A stretch of DNA of 64,000 nucleotides from Mariniphaga sp041687255 (GTDB taxonomy: Bacteria > Bacteroidota > Bacteroidia > Bacteroidales > Prolixibacteraceae), in contig JAWLCL010000001.1 in NCBI GenBank assembly GCA_041687255.1, forward strand, positions 124,001-188,000, given 5' to 3'. Below the pieces are notes generated by a model. It ran no database searches and had not been told where the DNA came from. It worked only from the letters and a program-made list of their open reading frames with translations. The position numbers and the translations under genes were made by a program. Position 1 is the first letter of the stretch. Each line of letters starts with the position of its first letter. Positions 1 to 7,553 of the stretch are shown one piece after another.

Positions 1-1854
1 GAGTTTGCCGATCCTTTTTCTCCCACTCAGCGTGTGGGAAGCGATTTAAGTAAATCTTTCGAGCAGGTGGAGCATCGCTATCCCATGTTGTCGCTTTCCA
101 ATGCCTATTCCGAAGAAGAAATTAAAGATTTTGACAACCGGATAAAGAAGCTGATAGGTTCGGGTTTTGAATATGCCTGTGAACTGAAATTCGACGGTTC
201 TTCAATCAGCCTGTTGTATGAAAATGGAAAACTGGTCAGGGCGGTAACCCGTGGTGACGGGATAAGAGGTGATGATGTTACTGCGAATGTAAAAACCATC
301 CGTTCGGTTCCGTTGAAGCTGCGTGGTAAAAACTATCCCGACAGTTTTGAGATACGAGGTGAGATAGTAATGCCGCTGCATGTTTTTGAGGCGTTAAACA
401 AACAACGGGAGGAAGCGGGTGAAGCGCTTTTTGCCAATCCGCGCAATGCGGCTGCCGGCACCCTTAAAATGCAAAACCCTTCCATTGTTGCCTCCCGAAA
501 ACTTGATGCTTATTTTTTTTCGCTGATGGGGGACAGGCTACCTGAGGACGGACATTACCAGAACCTCAGGAAGGCTTCAGAGTGGGGGTTTAAAGTGTCG
601 GAAACAATGCAGCTGTGCCGCAATCTTGATGAGGTTTTCTCCTACATAGGGAAGTGGGATTTGGAACGGCATAAAATTCCTGTAGGTACCGACGGGGTGG
701 TTATAAAAGTTAATTCACAACATTTACAGGAGGAGCTGGGCTTTACCGCCAAATCGCCTCGCTGGGCAGTTGCCTATAAATTTAAAGCTGAAAGCGCTGC
801 CACTGAACTCAAATCGGTGAACTACCAGGTAGGCCGTACCGGTGCAGTGACACCAGTTGCCAATCTGGAGCCGGTGCTGATTGCCGGAACGGTGGTGAAG
901 CGGGCCTCGCTTCATAATCAGGATATTATTAAAAAACTTGACCTGCACTTTAACGATACTGTTTTTGTTGAAAAGGGAGGAGAGATTATCCCGAAGATTA
1001 CCGGGGTAAAGGCAGATATGAGGCAACCGGCGGCAAAGCCTGTAGAGTTTATTGATAAGTGCCCGGAATGTGGAACACTCCTGGTTCGCAACGAAGGAGA
1101 GGCGGCCCATTATTGCCCGAATGATATGGGATGCCCGCCGCAGATAAAGGGGAAGATTGAGCATTTTGTCAGTCGCAGGGCTATGGATATCGACGGCCTT
1201 GGGCAGGAAACCATAGAATCGCTTTACAATCATGGTCTGGTAAAGGGAATTGCCGACCTGTACCTGTTGCAGAAAGAGCAGCTGACAGGACTGGAACGTA
1301 TGGGCGACAAATCGGCTCAGCGAATTCTCGATGGTTTGGAGGAATCAAAAAAGGCACCTTTCGAGCGGGTATTATATGCCCTGGGCATCCGTTATGTGGG
1401 TGAAACAGTGGCTAAAATACTGGCTTCTGAAGTCGTTTCAATCGATAATCTGAAGTCAAAATCGAAGGAACAGCTGGAAGAAATTAACGAAATCGGCGGA
1501 CGTATTGCCGAGAGTGTGGTTGAATTTCTTTCACAACCTGAGCATTGGCAGATGATTGAATTTTTAAAAGAACAAGGCCTGCAGTTTCAGATAAGTGAGG
1601 AGAAATTAAACAACCGGACCGAAAAACTTAAGGGATTGAGTATTGTTATTTCCGGAACGTTTGAAAATCATTCGCGTGATGAACTGAAACAGATGATTGA
1701 ACAAAACGGAGGTAAAAATGTGGGGTCAATCTCGAAGAAAACTTCCTACATACTGGCAGGCGAAAACATGGGGCCCAGCAAACTTGAAAAAGCCGAAAAG
1801 CTGGGTGTCCCGATTATTTCAGAAGATGATTTTGTGAAAATGCTCAGCGACTGA
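1..1854 (+). CDS. ligA: NAD-dependent DNA ligase LigA (5' truncated by window edge)
   Basis: Seals nicks in duplex DNA with NAD+ as adenylate donor, in replication and repair. The frame is open from base 1, so the start and roughly the first 50 residues (domain Ia) lie outside the window; the ATG-like start at 34 is only an internal GTG. The adenylation lysine lies in the motif LKFDG (Lys codon at 187). An OB fold follows, then a four-Cys zinc finger (about 1060-1135, CPECG through CPNDMGC), a helix-hairpin-helix region (about 1180-1560) and a C-terminal BRCT domain (about 1640-1850). All domains of bacterial LigA are present in the usual order. Family assignment is secure. Confidence 0.97.
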   Translation, partial: EFADPFSPTQRVGSDLSKSFEQVEHRYPMLSLSNAYSEEEIKDFDNRIKKLIGSGFEYACELKFDGSSISLLYENGKLVRAVTRGDGIRGDDVTANVKTIRSVPLKLRGKNYPDSFEIRGEIVMPLHVFEALNKQREEAGEALFANPRNAAAGTLKMQNPSIVASRKLDAYFFSLMGDRLPEDGHYQNLRKASEWGFKVSETMQLCRNLDEVFSYIGKWDLERHKIPVGTDGVVIKVNSQHLQEELGFTAKSPRWAVAYKFKAESAATELKSVNYQVGRTGAVTPVANLEPVLIAGTVVKRASLHNQDIIKKLDLHFNDTVFVEKGGEIIPKITGVKADMRQPAAKPVEFIDKCPECGTLLVRNEGEAAHYCPNDMGCPPQIKGKIEHFVSRRAMDIDGLGQETIESLYNHGLVKGIADLYLLQKEQLTGLERMGDKSAQRILDGLEESKKAPFERVLYALGIRYVGETVAKILASEVVSIDNLKSKSKEQLEEINEIGGRIAESVVEFLSQPEHWQMIEFLKEQGLQFQISEEKLNNRTEKLKGLSIVISGTFENHSRDELKQMIEQNGGKNVGSISKKTSYILAGENMGPSKLEKAEKLGVPIISEDDFVKMLSD

Positions 1855-2024
1855 ATGACTTCTGGCCATGTGTTGATCCTTCGGTACATTTAGGCAATAT
1901 TTTCATTTTGTTATTGGTCGGTTAAATAATTTATATTCATTGATCAAATTGTTAATCATTTTAACAGAAAGGTTAGCAATCTGACAATTTTTTTTGCATA
2001 AAGTGATTGTTTTTCACTTTTCAT

Positions 2025-2032
2025 TAACTTTG
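2025..2032 (+). promoter_or_regulatory. Bacteroidota-type -7 box TAACTTTG before the DUF6913-like/dapA operon
   Basis: An exact TAnnTTTG match ends 7 nt before the ATG at 2040, so the transcript would have almost no leader. No well-spaced TTTG -33 element was found. The 185-nt gap after ligA (1855-2039) is otherwise AT-rich and featureless. Confidence 0.55.
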
Positions 2033-2039
2033 TGCGCGT

Positions 2040-2558
2040 ATGAGACTGATTGAAAAATATGCATACCGGAAACTTCAAAGGGAAGCAGCCGCGGTAAACC
2101 GGCGGGTACAGCTGCCTAATCCTGAGTCCATCAGGAAGGTATGTGTATTGTGGCAGCCTTCACAAGAGAAAGCCCATAAGTATCTTCACGATTACTTTCA
2201 GCATTCCCAGGTTATATTCAGGAATTTATGCATCTATGATAAAGATGCCATTGTGCCAACAGGAACAAATGTTATCACTCCAAAAGACCTGAACTGGATG
2301 GGATTTCCAAAACCGGGCGTTGCCGATGGATTTTTTCACACAGAATACGATTTGCTTTTGAATGTGGCCCTTGAGCAAAACCTGGTTCTTTTATACCTTA
2401 CTGCACTAAGCCGGGCGCATTTTAAAATTGGCTGGTCGCCATCAGAGCCCAATTTTTTCGATCTGAACATACAGATAAACGGTAAGGAGGACGCATTATA
2501 CCTTGCCCGGCAGCAAATATTTTATCTTGAACAACTTAATAAAAAAACATCAGTATGA
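2040..2558 (+). CDS. DUF6913-like conserved Bacteroidota protein
   Basis: A 172-residue soluble protein without signal peptide or membrane segment. The N-terminal 25 residues are basic and helical; the rest looks like a compact alpha/beta fold (VCVLWQPS, LCIYDKD, YDLLLNVAL, LVLLYLTALS). I recognise it as resembling the DUF6913 proteins that sit beside dapA in this phylum; function is unknown. Its stop overlaps the dapA start (ATGA at 2555-2558), so the two genes are translationally coupled. The ATG at 2040 sits 7 nt after a strong -7 box, which fixes the start. Family name is from memory and is less certain than the gene call. Confidence 0.8.
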   Translation: MRLIEKYAYRKLQREAAAVNRRVQLPNPESIRKVCVLWQPSQEKAHKYLHDYFQHSQVIFRNLCIYDKDAIVPTGTNVITPKDLNWMGFPKPGVADGFFHTEYDLLLNVALEQNLVLLYLTALSRAHFKIGWSPSEPNFFDLNIQINGKEDALYLARQQIFYLEQLNKKTSV

Positions 2559-3433
2559 ATCATCTGTTTAAAGGTGCAGGTGTGGCCCTGGTCACTCCTT
2601 TCACCGAAAATAATAATGTAGATTATAATGCTCTTGGACGTGTGATCGAAAATCAGGTGCAGGGGGGAATGGATTATCTTGTTGCATTGGGAACAACGGC
2701 TGAAACCCCTACCTTGACCGGCAGCGAAAAGAAAGAAGTGGTAAAGTTTGTGAAGGAAAATGCTTCGGGGTTGCCCGTGGTTGTGGGAATGGGAGGTAAC
2801 GATACCCGTAAGATCATAAAGCAGATCGACAGCTTTGACTTTGATGGTGTAAGCGGGTTGCTTATTGTAACCCCCTATTACAATAAACCTTCACAGGAGG
2901 GAATGTTCAGGCACTATTCAGCAATAGCAAAGGCATGTCCTGTGCCAATTATGCTGTATAATGTTCCTTCACGCACTGGAATTAACCTGGAGGCCGAAAC
3001 GGTAATCCGTCTTGCTGAAAGTTCAGAAAAGATTGCTGCCGTGAAAGAAGCATCGGGTGTAATTTCCCAGATTACGCGCATCTGTAAGTATGCACCCGAA
3101 CATTTTGCACTTGTTTCGGGCGACGATGTGCTGGCGCTTCCCATTATTTCGGTAGGTGGAGCCGGTGTGGTTTCCGTGTTAGCCAATGCCATGCCCGAAA
3201 AGCTCAGCAGCCTGGTGCATCATGCTCTGGAGGGGCGCTACGATGAGGCCCGGGAATTGCACCAGAAGATGGTTGACCTTATCATGCTGATGTTTAAAGA
3301 CGGTAATCCCGGAGGTGTAAAGGCATTGCTACATATGCAGGGGATAATACAAAACGAATTGCGTTCGCCACTGTTTAGAATCAGTGAGCCCACGTATAAT
3401 GAAATAAAAGAAGCATACGAAAAATTGGTATAA
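2555..3433 (+). CDS. dapA: 4-hydroxy-tetrahydrodipicolinate synthase
   Basis: Condenses pyruvate with aspartate semialdehyde in the first committed step of lysine/diaminopimelate synthesis. The 292-residue length is normal for the DapA TIM barrel. The substrate-binding Thr pair lies in ALGTTAETPTL (about residues 44-46), the catalytic Tyr in MLYNVPSRTG (about 135), and the Schiff-base Lys in AAVKEASG (about 163). The glycine-rich segment VGGAGVVSV follows. It overlaps the upstream DUF6913-like gene by 4 bp and shares its promoter. No lysine riboswitch is visible upstream. Related aldolases (N-acetylneuraminate lyase) share the fold, but the motifs fit DapA best. Confidence 0.95.
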   Translation: MNHLFKGAGVALVTPFTENNNVDYNALGRVIENQVQGGMDYLVALGTTAETPTLTGSEKKEVVKFVKENASGLPVVVGMGGNDTRKIIKQIDSFDFDGVSGLLIVTPYYNKPSQEGMFRHYSAIAKACPVPIMLYNVPSRTGINLEAETVIRLAESSEKIAAVKEASGVISQITRICKYAPEHFALVSGDDVLALPIISVGGAGVVSVLANAMPEKLSSLVHHALEGRYDEARELHQKMVDLIMLMFKDGNPGGVKALLHMQGIIQNELRSPLFRISEPTYNEIKEAYEKLV

Positions 3434-3470
3434 CAAAAAGGGGCAAATCTTTAATTGACAAACTTTTTGG

Positions 3471-3500
3471 TTTGAAAATCAAAACTTTTATCTAATTTTG
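3471..3500 (+). promoter_or_regulatory. rpsO promoter (TTTG - 18 nt - TAATTTTG)
   Basis: TTTG at 3471-3474 and TAATTTTG at 3493-3500 are separated by 18 nt, matching the Bacteroidota -33/-7 pattern. Transcription would start near 3505, leaving a leader of about 70 nt before the rpsO ATG, long enough to hold an autoregulatory S15 site, although no clear fold was derived. Confidence 0.6.
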
Positions 3501-3576
3501 TGCCCGTAATTTTAAGCTGTTGTTATTTAACGCAATGCTGCAGCTTAAACATGGTATAATTTAAATTTTTAATCGA

Positions 3577-3846
3577 ATGTATTTAACACCGGAAAAGAAA
3601 CAGGAGTTTTTTGCCGAATACGGTAAAAGCGAAAAAGACACTGGCAGCGCAGAAGGACAGGTTGCCTTATTCACTTTCAGAATCAACCATCTGACTGGGC
3701 ATCTGAAGCAGAACAAGAAAGATTTCAGTACCCGCCGCGCTCTGATAAAGCTGGTAGGGAAACGCCGCAGGTTACTCGATTATATGAAGGCGAAAGACAT
3801 TGAACGTTACCGCGCAATAATTGAAAAACTGAATTTGCGTAAGTAA
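3577..3846 (+). CDS. rpsO: 30S ribosomal protein S15
   Basis: Binds 16S rRNA in the platform of the small subunit. The 89-residue length is exactly typical. Conserved features include the N-terminal helix ending in DTGSAEGQVA, the motif INHLTGHLKQNKKDFSTRRAL and the basic LVGKRRRLLDYM segment that contacts rRNA. The gene has its own promoter and a strong terminator directly downstream, yet keeps the widespread rpsO-pnp order. Confidence 0.98.
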   Translation: MYLTPEKKQEFFAEYGKSEKDTGSAEGQVALFTFRINHLTGHLKQNKKDFSTRRALIKLVGKRRRLLDYMKAKDIERYRAIIEKLNLRK

Positions 3847-3855
3847 AAAACATTG

Positions 3856-3885
3856 GAAAGGCAATTTAGGTTGCCTTTCTTTTTT
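3856..3885 (+). terminator. Rho-independent terminator after rpsO
   Basis: A 9-bp perfect stem, gaaaggcaa (3856-3864) with ttgcctttc (3871-3879), closes a 6-nt loop and is followed by TTTTTT. It lies between rpsO and pnp and probably separates or attenuates the two. Confidence 0.85.
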
Positions 3886-3947
3886 GTATCTTGCAAAACC
3901 TCACCACCCTTAAAGAGTTATAAATATTTTGAATTATTAGAAAGAGT

Positions 3948-6248
3948 ATGTTAAAAGTAGTAACAAAAACAATCGAACTTGCAGATGGCAGGTCGATTAC
4001 CATAGAAACCGGCAAGCTGGCGAAACAGGCCGATGGTTCGGTGGTGGTACGCATGGGTGAAACTATGGTATTGGCAACAGTTGTTTCAGCAAAAGAAGCA
4101 AGAGAAGATGTCGATTTCATGCCGCTTTCGGTTGATTACCGTGAGAAATTTTCTGCTGCAGGCCGTTTCCCGGGAGGTTTTTTGAAACGTGAAGGACGTC
4201 CCTCAGATGAGGAGATATTAATTGGCAGGTTGGTCGACAGGGCTTTGCGGCCGCTGTTCCCCGAAGATTACCATGCCGAGACAGCCGTTATGATTTCGCT
4301 GATTTCGGCTGGCAAGGAGGACCTTCCCGATGCACTCGCAGGTCTTGCTGCATCGGCTGCAATTGCTGTATCGGATGTGCCGTTTGAAACGCCAATTTCA
4401 GAAGTCAGGGTTGCCCGTATTAACGGGGAATTTGTTATCAATCCTACTTATTCGCAGCTCGAACTTGCAGACCTTGACATTTTGGTAGGCGCTTCCTATG
4501 AGAATATTATGATGGTAGAAGGCGAAATGAATGAAGTTTCTGAAGAGGAAATGCTGGAAGCCATCAAATTTGCCCATGAAGAGATTAGGAAGCATTGCAA
4601 AGTGCAGGAAGAAATGGCTGCTGAAGTGGGTGTGGTTAAGCGTGAGTACAGCCATGAAACAAACGACGAGGCACTTCGCGAAAAAGTGCACACCGATTTG
4701 TATCCCAAATGCTATGAGCTTGCCAAAGAACAGCTCACAAACAAGCAGGAACGGATGGAAAAATTCAGGGCCATTCGCGATGAGTATATCGAGGCATACG
4801 TGGAAGCGAATGCCGGCAATGAAGAGGTTGATGCCGAACTTCATGAAAATCTGATTAAACGGTATTATCATGATGTGGAAAAAGAAGCCATGCGGCGTAT
4901 GATCCTTGATGATCAGATAAGACTGGATGGCAGAAAAACCGATGAAATAAGATCTATCTGGGGTGAAGTGGATTTCCTGCCCGGAGCCCATGGTTCAGCA
5001 TTATTTACCCGTGGAGAAACCCAGTCGCTGACTTCAGTAACCCTGGGTACTAAAATGGATGAAAAAATTATTGATAACGTAATGGTACAGGGCAGGGAAA
5101 AATTTCTGCTTCATTATAATTTTCCGCCATTTTGTGTGGGTGAAGCAAAAACTCCCCGTGGACTTAGCCGCCGGGAAATCGGTCATGGCAACCTGGCTCA
5201 CAGGGCATTAAAAAAGATCATTCCAAATGATTTTCCCTATATCGTTCGTGTGGTTTCCGACATTCTGGAATCAAACGGCTCATCATCGATGGCAACTGTT
5301 TGTGCCGGTACAATGGCCATGATGGATTGTGGCATGAAAATTAAAAAGCCGGTATCGGGAATTGCCATGGGTTTGATTTCGGATAAAGGGTTAACAAAAT
5401 ATGCCGTACTTTCCGACATCCTCGGCGATGAGGACCACTTAGGAGATATGGACTTTAAGATTGCCGGAACGGTTGACGGCATCACTGCCACGCAGATGGA
5501 CATTAAGGTTGACGGCCTTTCGTACGAAGTGCTGTCTAAAGCTCTTCAGCAGGCCAAAGAAGGAAGACTGCACATTTTAAATAAAATGCTGGAAGTAATT
5601 CCTGAACCTCGCGCTGAATATAGGCCCAATGTACCGCGTATTGAAGTGATTGAAATTCCTAAAGATATGATTGGCGCTGTTATCGGACCTGGTGGAAAAG
5701 TTATTCAGGCTATCCAGGAAGAAACAAATACAGTAATCGTTATCGAGGAAGTTGAGAAAGTTGGTTTGGTTCAGATTTCCGGCGCCGGCGTTGAACCGCT
5801 TGAAGCTGCCAAAAAACGAATCAAAGCCATTATAGCCCTTCCTGAAGTGGGAGAGGTGTATAAAGGCAAAGTGAAATCTGTTGTTTCTTTTGGTGCATTT
5901 GTGGAAATTATCCCGGGAAAAGATGGCTTGCTGCATGTTTCGGAAATGGACTGGAACAGGGTGGAGTCGGCCGAGGATTTCATAAAGGAAGGTGAAGAAG
6001 TGGAAGTTAAGCTTATAGGCATCGATGAGAAAACAGGCAAACTGAAACTTTCGAGAAAAGTGTTGCTTCCAAAGCCCGAAGGTTATGTTGAACGTCCGTC
6101 TCGCGGTGATCGTCCCGAACGTGGTGACCGTGGCGATCGTCCGCAAAGAAGGGATGACCGCAGGGACAGTAACCGCCGTGATTTTAACCGGCGCGATGAC
6201 AGCAGGCGTGATGACGATCGCAGGGACCGCAGACCTCGTCGTGATTAA
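3948..6248 (+). CDS. pnp: Polyribonucleotide nucleotidyltransferase (PNPase)
   Basis: Phosphorolytic 3'-5' exoribonuclease of mRNA turnover. Domain order: first RNase PH-like domain (about 1-225, with the family segment FPGGFLKREGRPSDEEIL), an all-helical linker, the second, catalytic RNase PH domain (about 310-545), a KH domain with IGPGGK (about 570-580) and an S1 domain (about 622-695, VYKGKVKSVVSFGAFVEI). From about residue 710 comes a tail of roughly 55 residues made almost entirely of Arg and Asp with a few Gly/Pro/Asn (RGDRPERGD type repeats), predicted disordered. Total 766 residues, longer than the roughly 700 usual because of the tail. The standard rpsO-pnp neighbourhood supports the call. 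Confidence 0.97.
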   Translation: MLKVVTKTIELADGRSITIETGKLAKQADGSVVVRMGETMVLATVVSAKEAREDVDFMPLSVDYREKFSAAGRFPGGFLKREGRPSDEEILIGRLVDRALRPLFPEDYHAETAVMISLISAGKEDLPDALAGLAASAAIAVSDVPFETPISEVRVARINGEFVINPTYSQLELADLDILVGASYENIMMVEGEMNEVSEEEMLEAIKFAHEEIRKHCKVQEEMAAEVGVVKREYSHETNDEALREKVHTDLYPKCYELAKEQLTNKQERMEKFRAIRDEYIEAYVEANAGNEEVDAELHENLIKRYYHDVEKEAMRRMILDDQIRLDGRKTDEIRSIWGEVDFLPGAHGSALFTRGETQSLTSVTLGTKMDEKIIDNVMVQGREKFLLHYNFPPFCVGEAKTPRGLSRREIGHGNLAHRALKKIIPNDFPYIVRVVSDILESNGSSSMATVCAGTMAMMDCGMKIKKPVSGIAMGLISDKGLTKYAVLSDILGDEDHLGDMDFKIAGTVDGITATQMDIKVDGLSYEVLSKALQQAKEGRLHILNKMLEVIPEPRAEYRPNVPRIEVIEIPKDMIGAVIGPGGKVIQAIQEETNTVIVIEEVEKVGLVQISGAGVEPLEAAKKRIKAIIALPEVGEVYKGKVKSVVSFGAFVEIIPGKDGLLHVSEMDWNRVESAEDFIKEGEEVEVKLIGIDEKTGKLKLSRKVLLPKPEGYVERPSRGDRPERGDRGDRPQRRDDRRDSNRRDFNRRDDSRRDDDRRDRRPRRD

Positions 6249-6273
6249 AAAAGAGTAAAAAATTCTATAGGAA

Positions 6274-6310
6274 AGAAGCTGTTCATTTACCGGACAGCTT
6301 CTCTTTTTTA
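6274..6310 (+). terminator. Rho-independent terminator after pnp
   Basis: Stem gaagctgt (6275-6282) with acagcttc (6294-6301), extendable by a G-T and a C-G pair, followed by the T-rich run CTCTTTTTT. Confidence 0.8.
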
Positions 6311-6313
6311 TTG

Positions 6314-6321
6314 TAACTTTG
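6314..6321 (+). promoter_or_regulatory. -7 box TAACTTTG before the kinase operon
   Basis: Exact TAnnTTTG match. It contains the TTG codon at 6319 that would otherwise be a possible start of the next gene, so it argues for translation from the ATG at 6340. Confidence 0.55.
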
Positions 6322-6339
6322 GAAGCAAAAACGAAGGGG

Positions 6340-6822
6340 ATGGATGATTGGACTTCACAAATGGTAGCAGCAATAGATGAGAAACTTAAAGATGCCCGGC
6401 AAAGTGACCAAAGGTTTTTCCGTGTGGAAGAGTTTAAAAGAAATGTGGAAAGGACAGAAGCTTTTTCAGGGAAATGTCCTGTTTGTAAAAGACAGCAAAT
6501 CGATATAAAAGAGGTAGTTAAGAATATTGATAAGGCAGTAAATATCCCCGGGAAGGAACGTCGCAGTTACGACCGGTTGATTAACAGGCTGGCTTCACAT
6601 ATGCAAAAAGAACACGGTTTTTATACGCCTTACCATTTTACTTACAGGCATTCATTTTATGGAATTTTAATTGGAATGGTAACAGGTTTTTTGCTGATGA
6701 TGCTTTTCTCGGATTATAACTGGGCCTATGTTTCGGGAGGATTTTCTGCAGGTTTGCTGCTTGGCTACATTTATGGCAGCCAAAAAGACCGGAAAATCAG
6801 GGAAAAGAAAATGCTAATGTAA
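6340..6822 (+). CDS. Small membrane protein with a CxxC/HxxxxH motif, unknown function
   Basis: A 160-residue protein I do not recognise. The soluble N-terminal part carries CPVC (about residues 46-49) and, some 40 residues later, HMQKEH (about 87-92), a spacing that could form a C2H2-type zinc site. Two membrane helices follow in the C-terminal third (FYGILIGMVTGFLLMMLF and a Gly-rich second span ending in YGSQ), then a short basic tail. A start at TTG 6319 is possible in frame but falls inside the -7 box, so ATG 6340 is preferred. It ends 15 nt before the deoxynucleoside kinase gene, suggesting one transcript. No functional link is evident. Confidence 0.75.
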   Translation: MDDWTSQMVAAIDEKLKDARQSDQRFFRVEEFKRNVERTEAFSGKCPVCKRQQIDIKEVVKNIDKAVNIPGKERRSYDRLINRLASHMQKEHGFYTPYHFTYRHSFYGILIGMVTGFLLMMLFSDYNWAYVSGGFSAGLLLGYIYGSQKDRKIREKKMLM

Positions 6823-6837
6823 CCAACCGCTTTGTCT

Positions 6838-7470
6838 ATGCAGTTTTTAGTTATTGAAGGAAACATCGGATCGGGAAAGACCACCCTGGCTAAGATGCTC
6901 GCCGATGATTTAAATGCCAATCTTATGCTGGAACAATTTGCCGATAATCCTTTTCTGCCAAAATTCTATAAAGATCAGGAACGGTATTCCTTTCCGCTTG
7001 AACTTTCATTTTTAGCCGACCGCTATAAGCAGATAAAAAAAGAGGTGTTGAACCGCGATCTATTCCATCCACTGGTATTGGCCGATTATTATTTTGCCAA
7101 AACTGCCATTTTTGCACGCAATACTCTTAAGCCTGATGAGTATCACCTGTTCAGGCAAATCTTCGACATGGTTTCCGATACCATTCCAAAACCCGATTTA
7201 TATGTATATTTGCACGCGGATACGCAAAATTTATTAAAAAACATCAAGAAGAGGGGGAGAGAATATGAGCAGGAAATCTCGGCTGAATACCTTGAGAATA
7301 TCAGGGAAGGATATTTTAGTTATTTTAGGGGAATTAATGCATTTCCGGTACTTATTGTCGATGTAAACAATATTGATTTTGTGGAGAATGAAAAGCATTA
7401 CCAGCTGTTGAAAAAATTACTTTTAAAAAGCGATTATAAATTAGGTATAAATCGCCTCATTTTGACATAA
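6838..7470 (+). CDS. Deoxynucleoside kinase family protein
   Basis: Phosphorylates deoxynucleosides in nucleotide salvage. The 210-residue protein begins almost directly with the P-loop GNIGSGKTTLA (residues 7-17). It has FLADRYKQI in the place of the family's DRx motif and an Arg-rich lid KKRGREYE (about 141-148), arranged as in the dNK/dGK/dCK family rather than the thymidylate kinases. An in-frame TTG lies two codons upstream, but the ATG at 6838 gives the usual short lead into the first strand. Substrate preference (dA/dG or dC) cannot be read from sequence alone. It is probably co-transcribed with the membrane protein 15 nt upstream. Confidence 0.88.
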   Translation: MQFLVIEGNIGSGKTTLAKMLADDLNANLMLEQFADNPFLPKFYKDQERYSFPLELSFLADRYKQIKKEVLNRDLFHPLVLADYYFAKTAIFARNTLKPDEYHLFRQIFDMVSDTIPKPDLYVYLHADTQNLLKNIKKRGREYEQEISAEYLENIREGYFSYFRGINAFPVLIVDVNNIDFVENEKHYQLLKKLLLKSDYKLGINRLILT

Positions 7471-7497
7471 TACTCTTTCGTAAATGAAAAAGCTTCT

Positions 7498-7505
7498 TAT
7501 TTTTG
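7498..7505 (+). promoter_or_regulatory. -7 box TATTTTTG before the OmpA-like/TPR lipoprotein gene
   Basis: Exact TAnnTTTG, with TTTC 18 nt upstream at 7476-7479 as an imperfect -33 element. The leader would be about 45 nt. Confidence 0.5.
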
Positions 7506-7553
7506 TGCTCAGGAGAAAACGTATAAAATCATTCAAATAAATTACGGTATGTT

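Noticed and set aside
5577..6146. Long antisense open frame within pnp (and similar ones in ligA, trmH-arcA and paralogue 2)
   Set aside because: They mirror the codon bias of strongly supported genes on the other strand and show no domain or promoter.
6319..6339. TTG start for the small C2H2-like membrane protein
   Set aside because: The codon lies inside the TAACTTTG promoter box, so it would hardly be transcribed; ATG 6340 is used.
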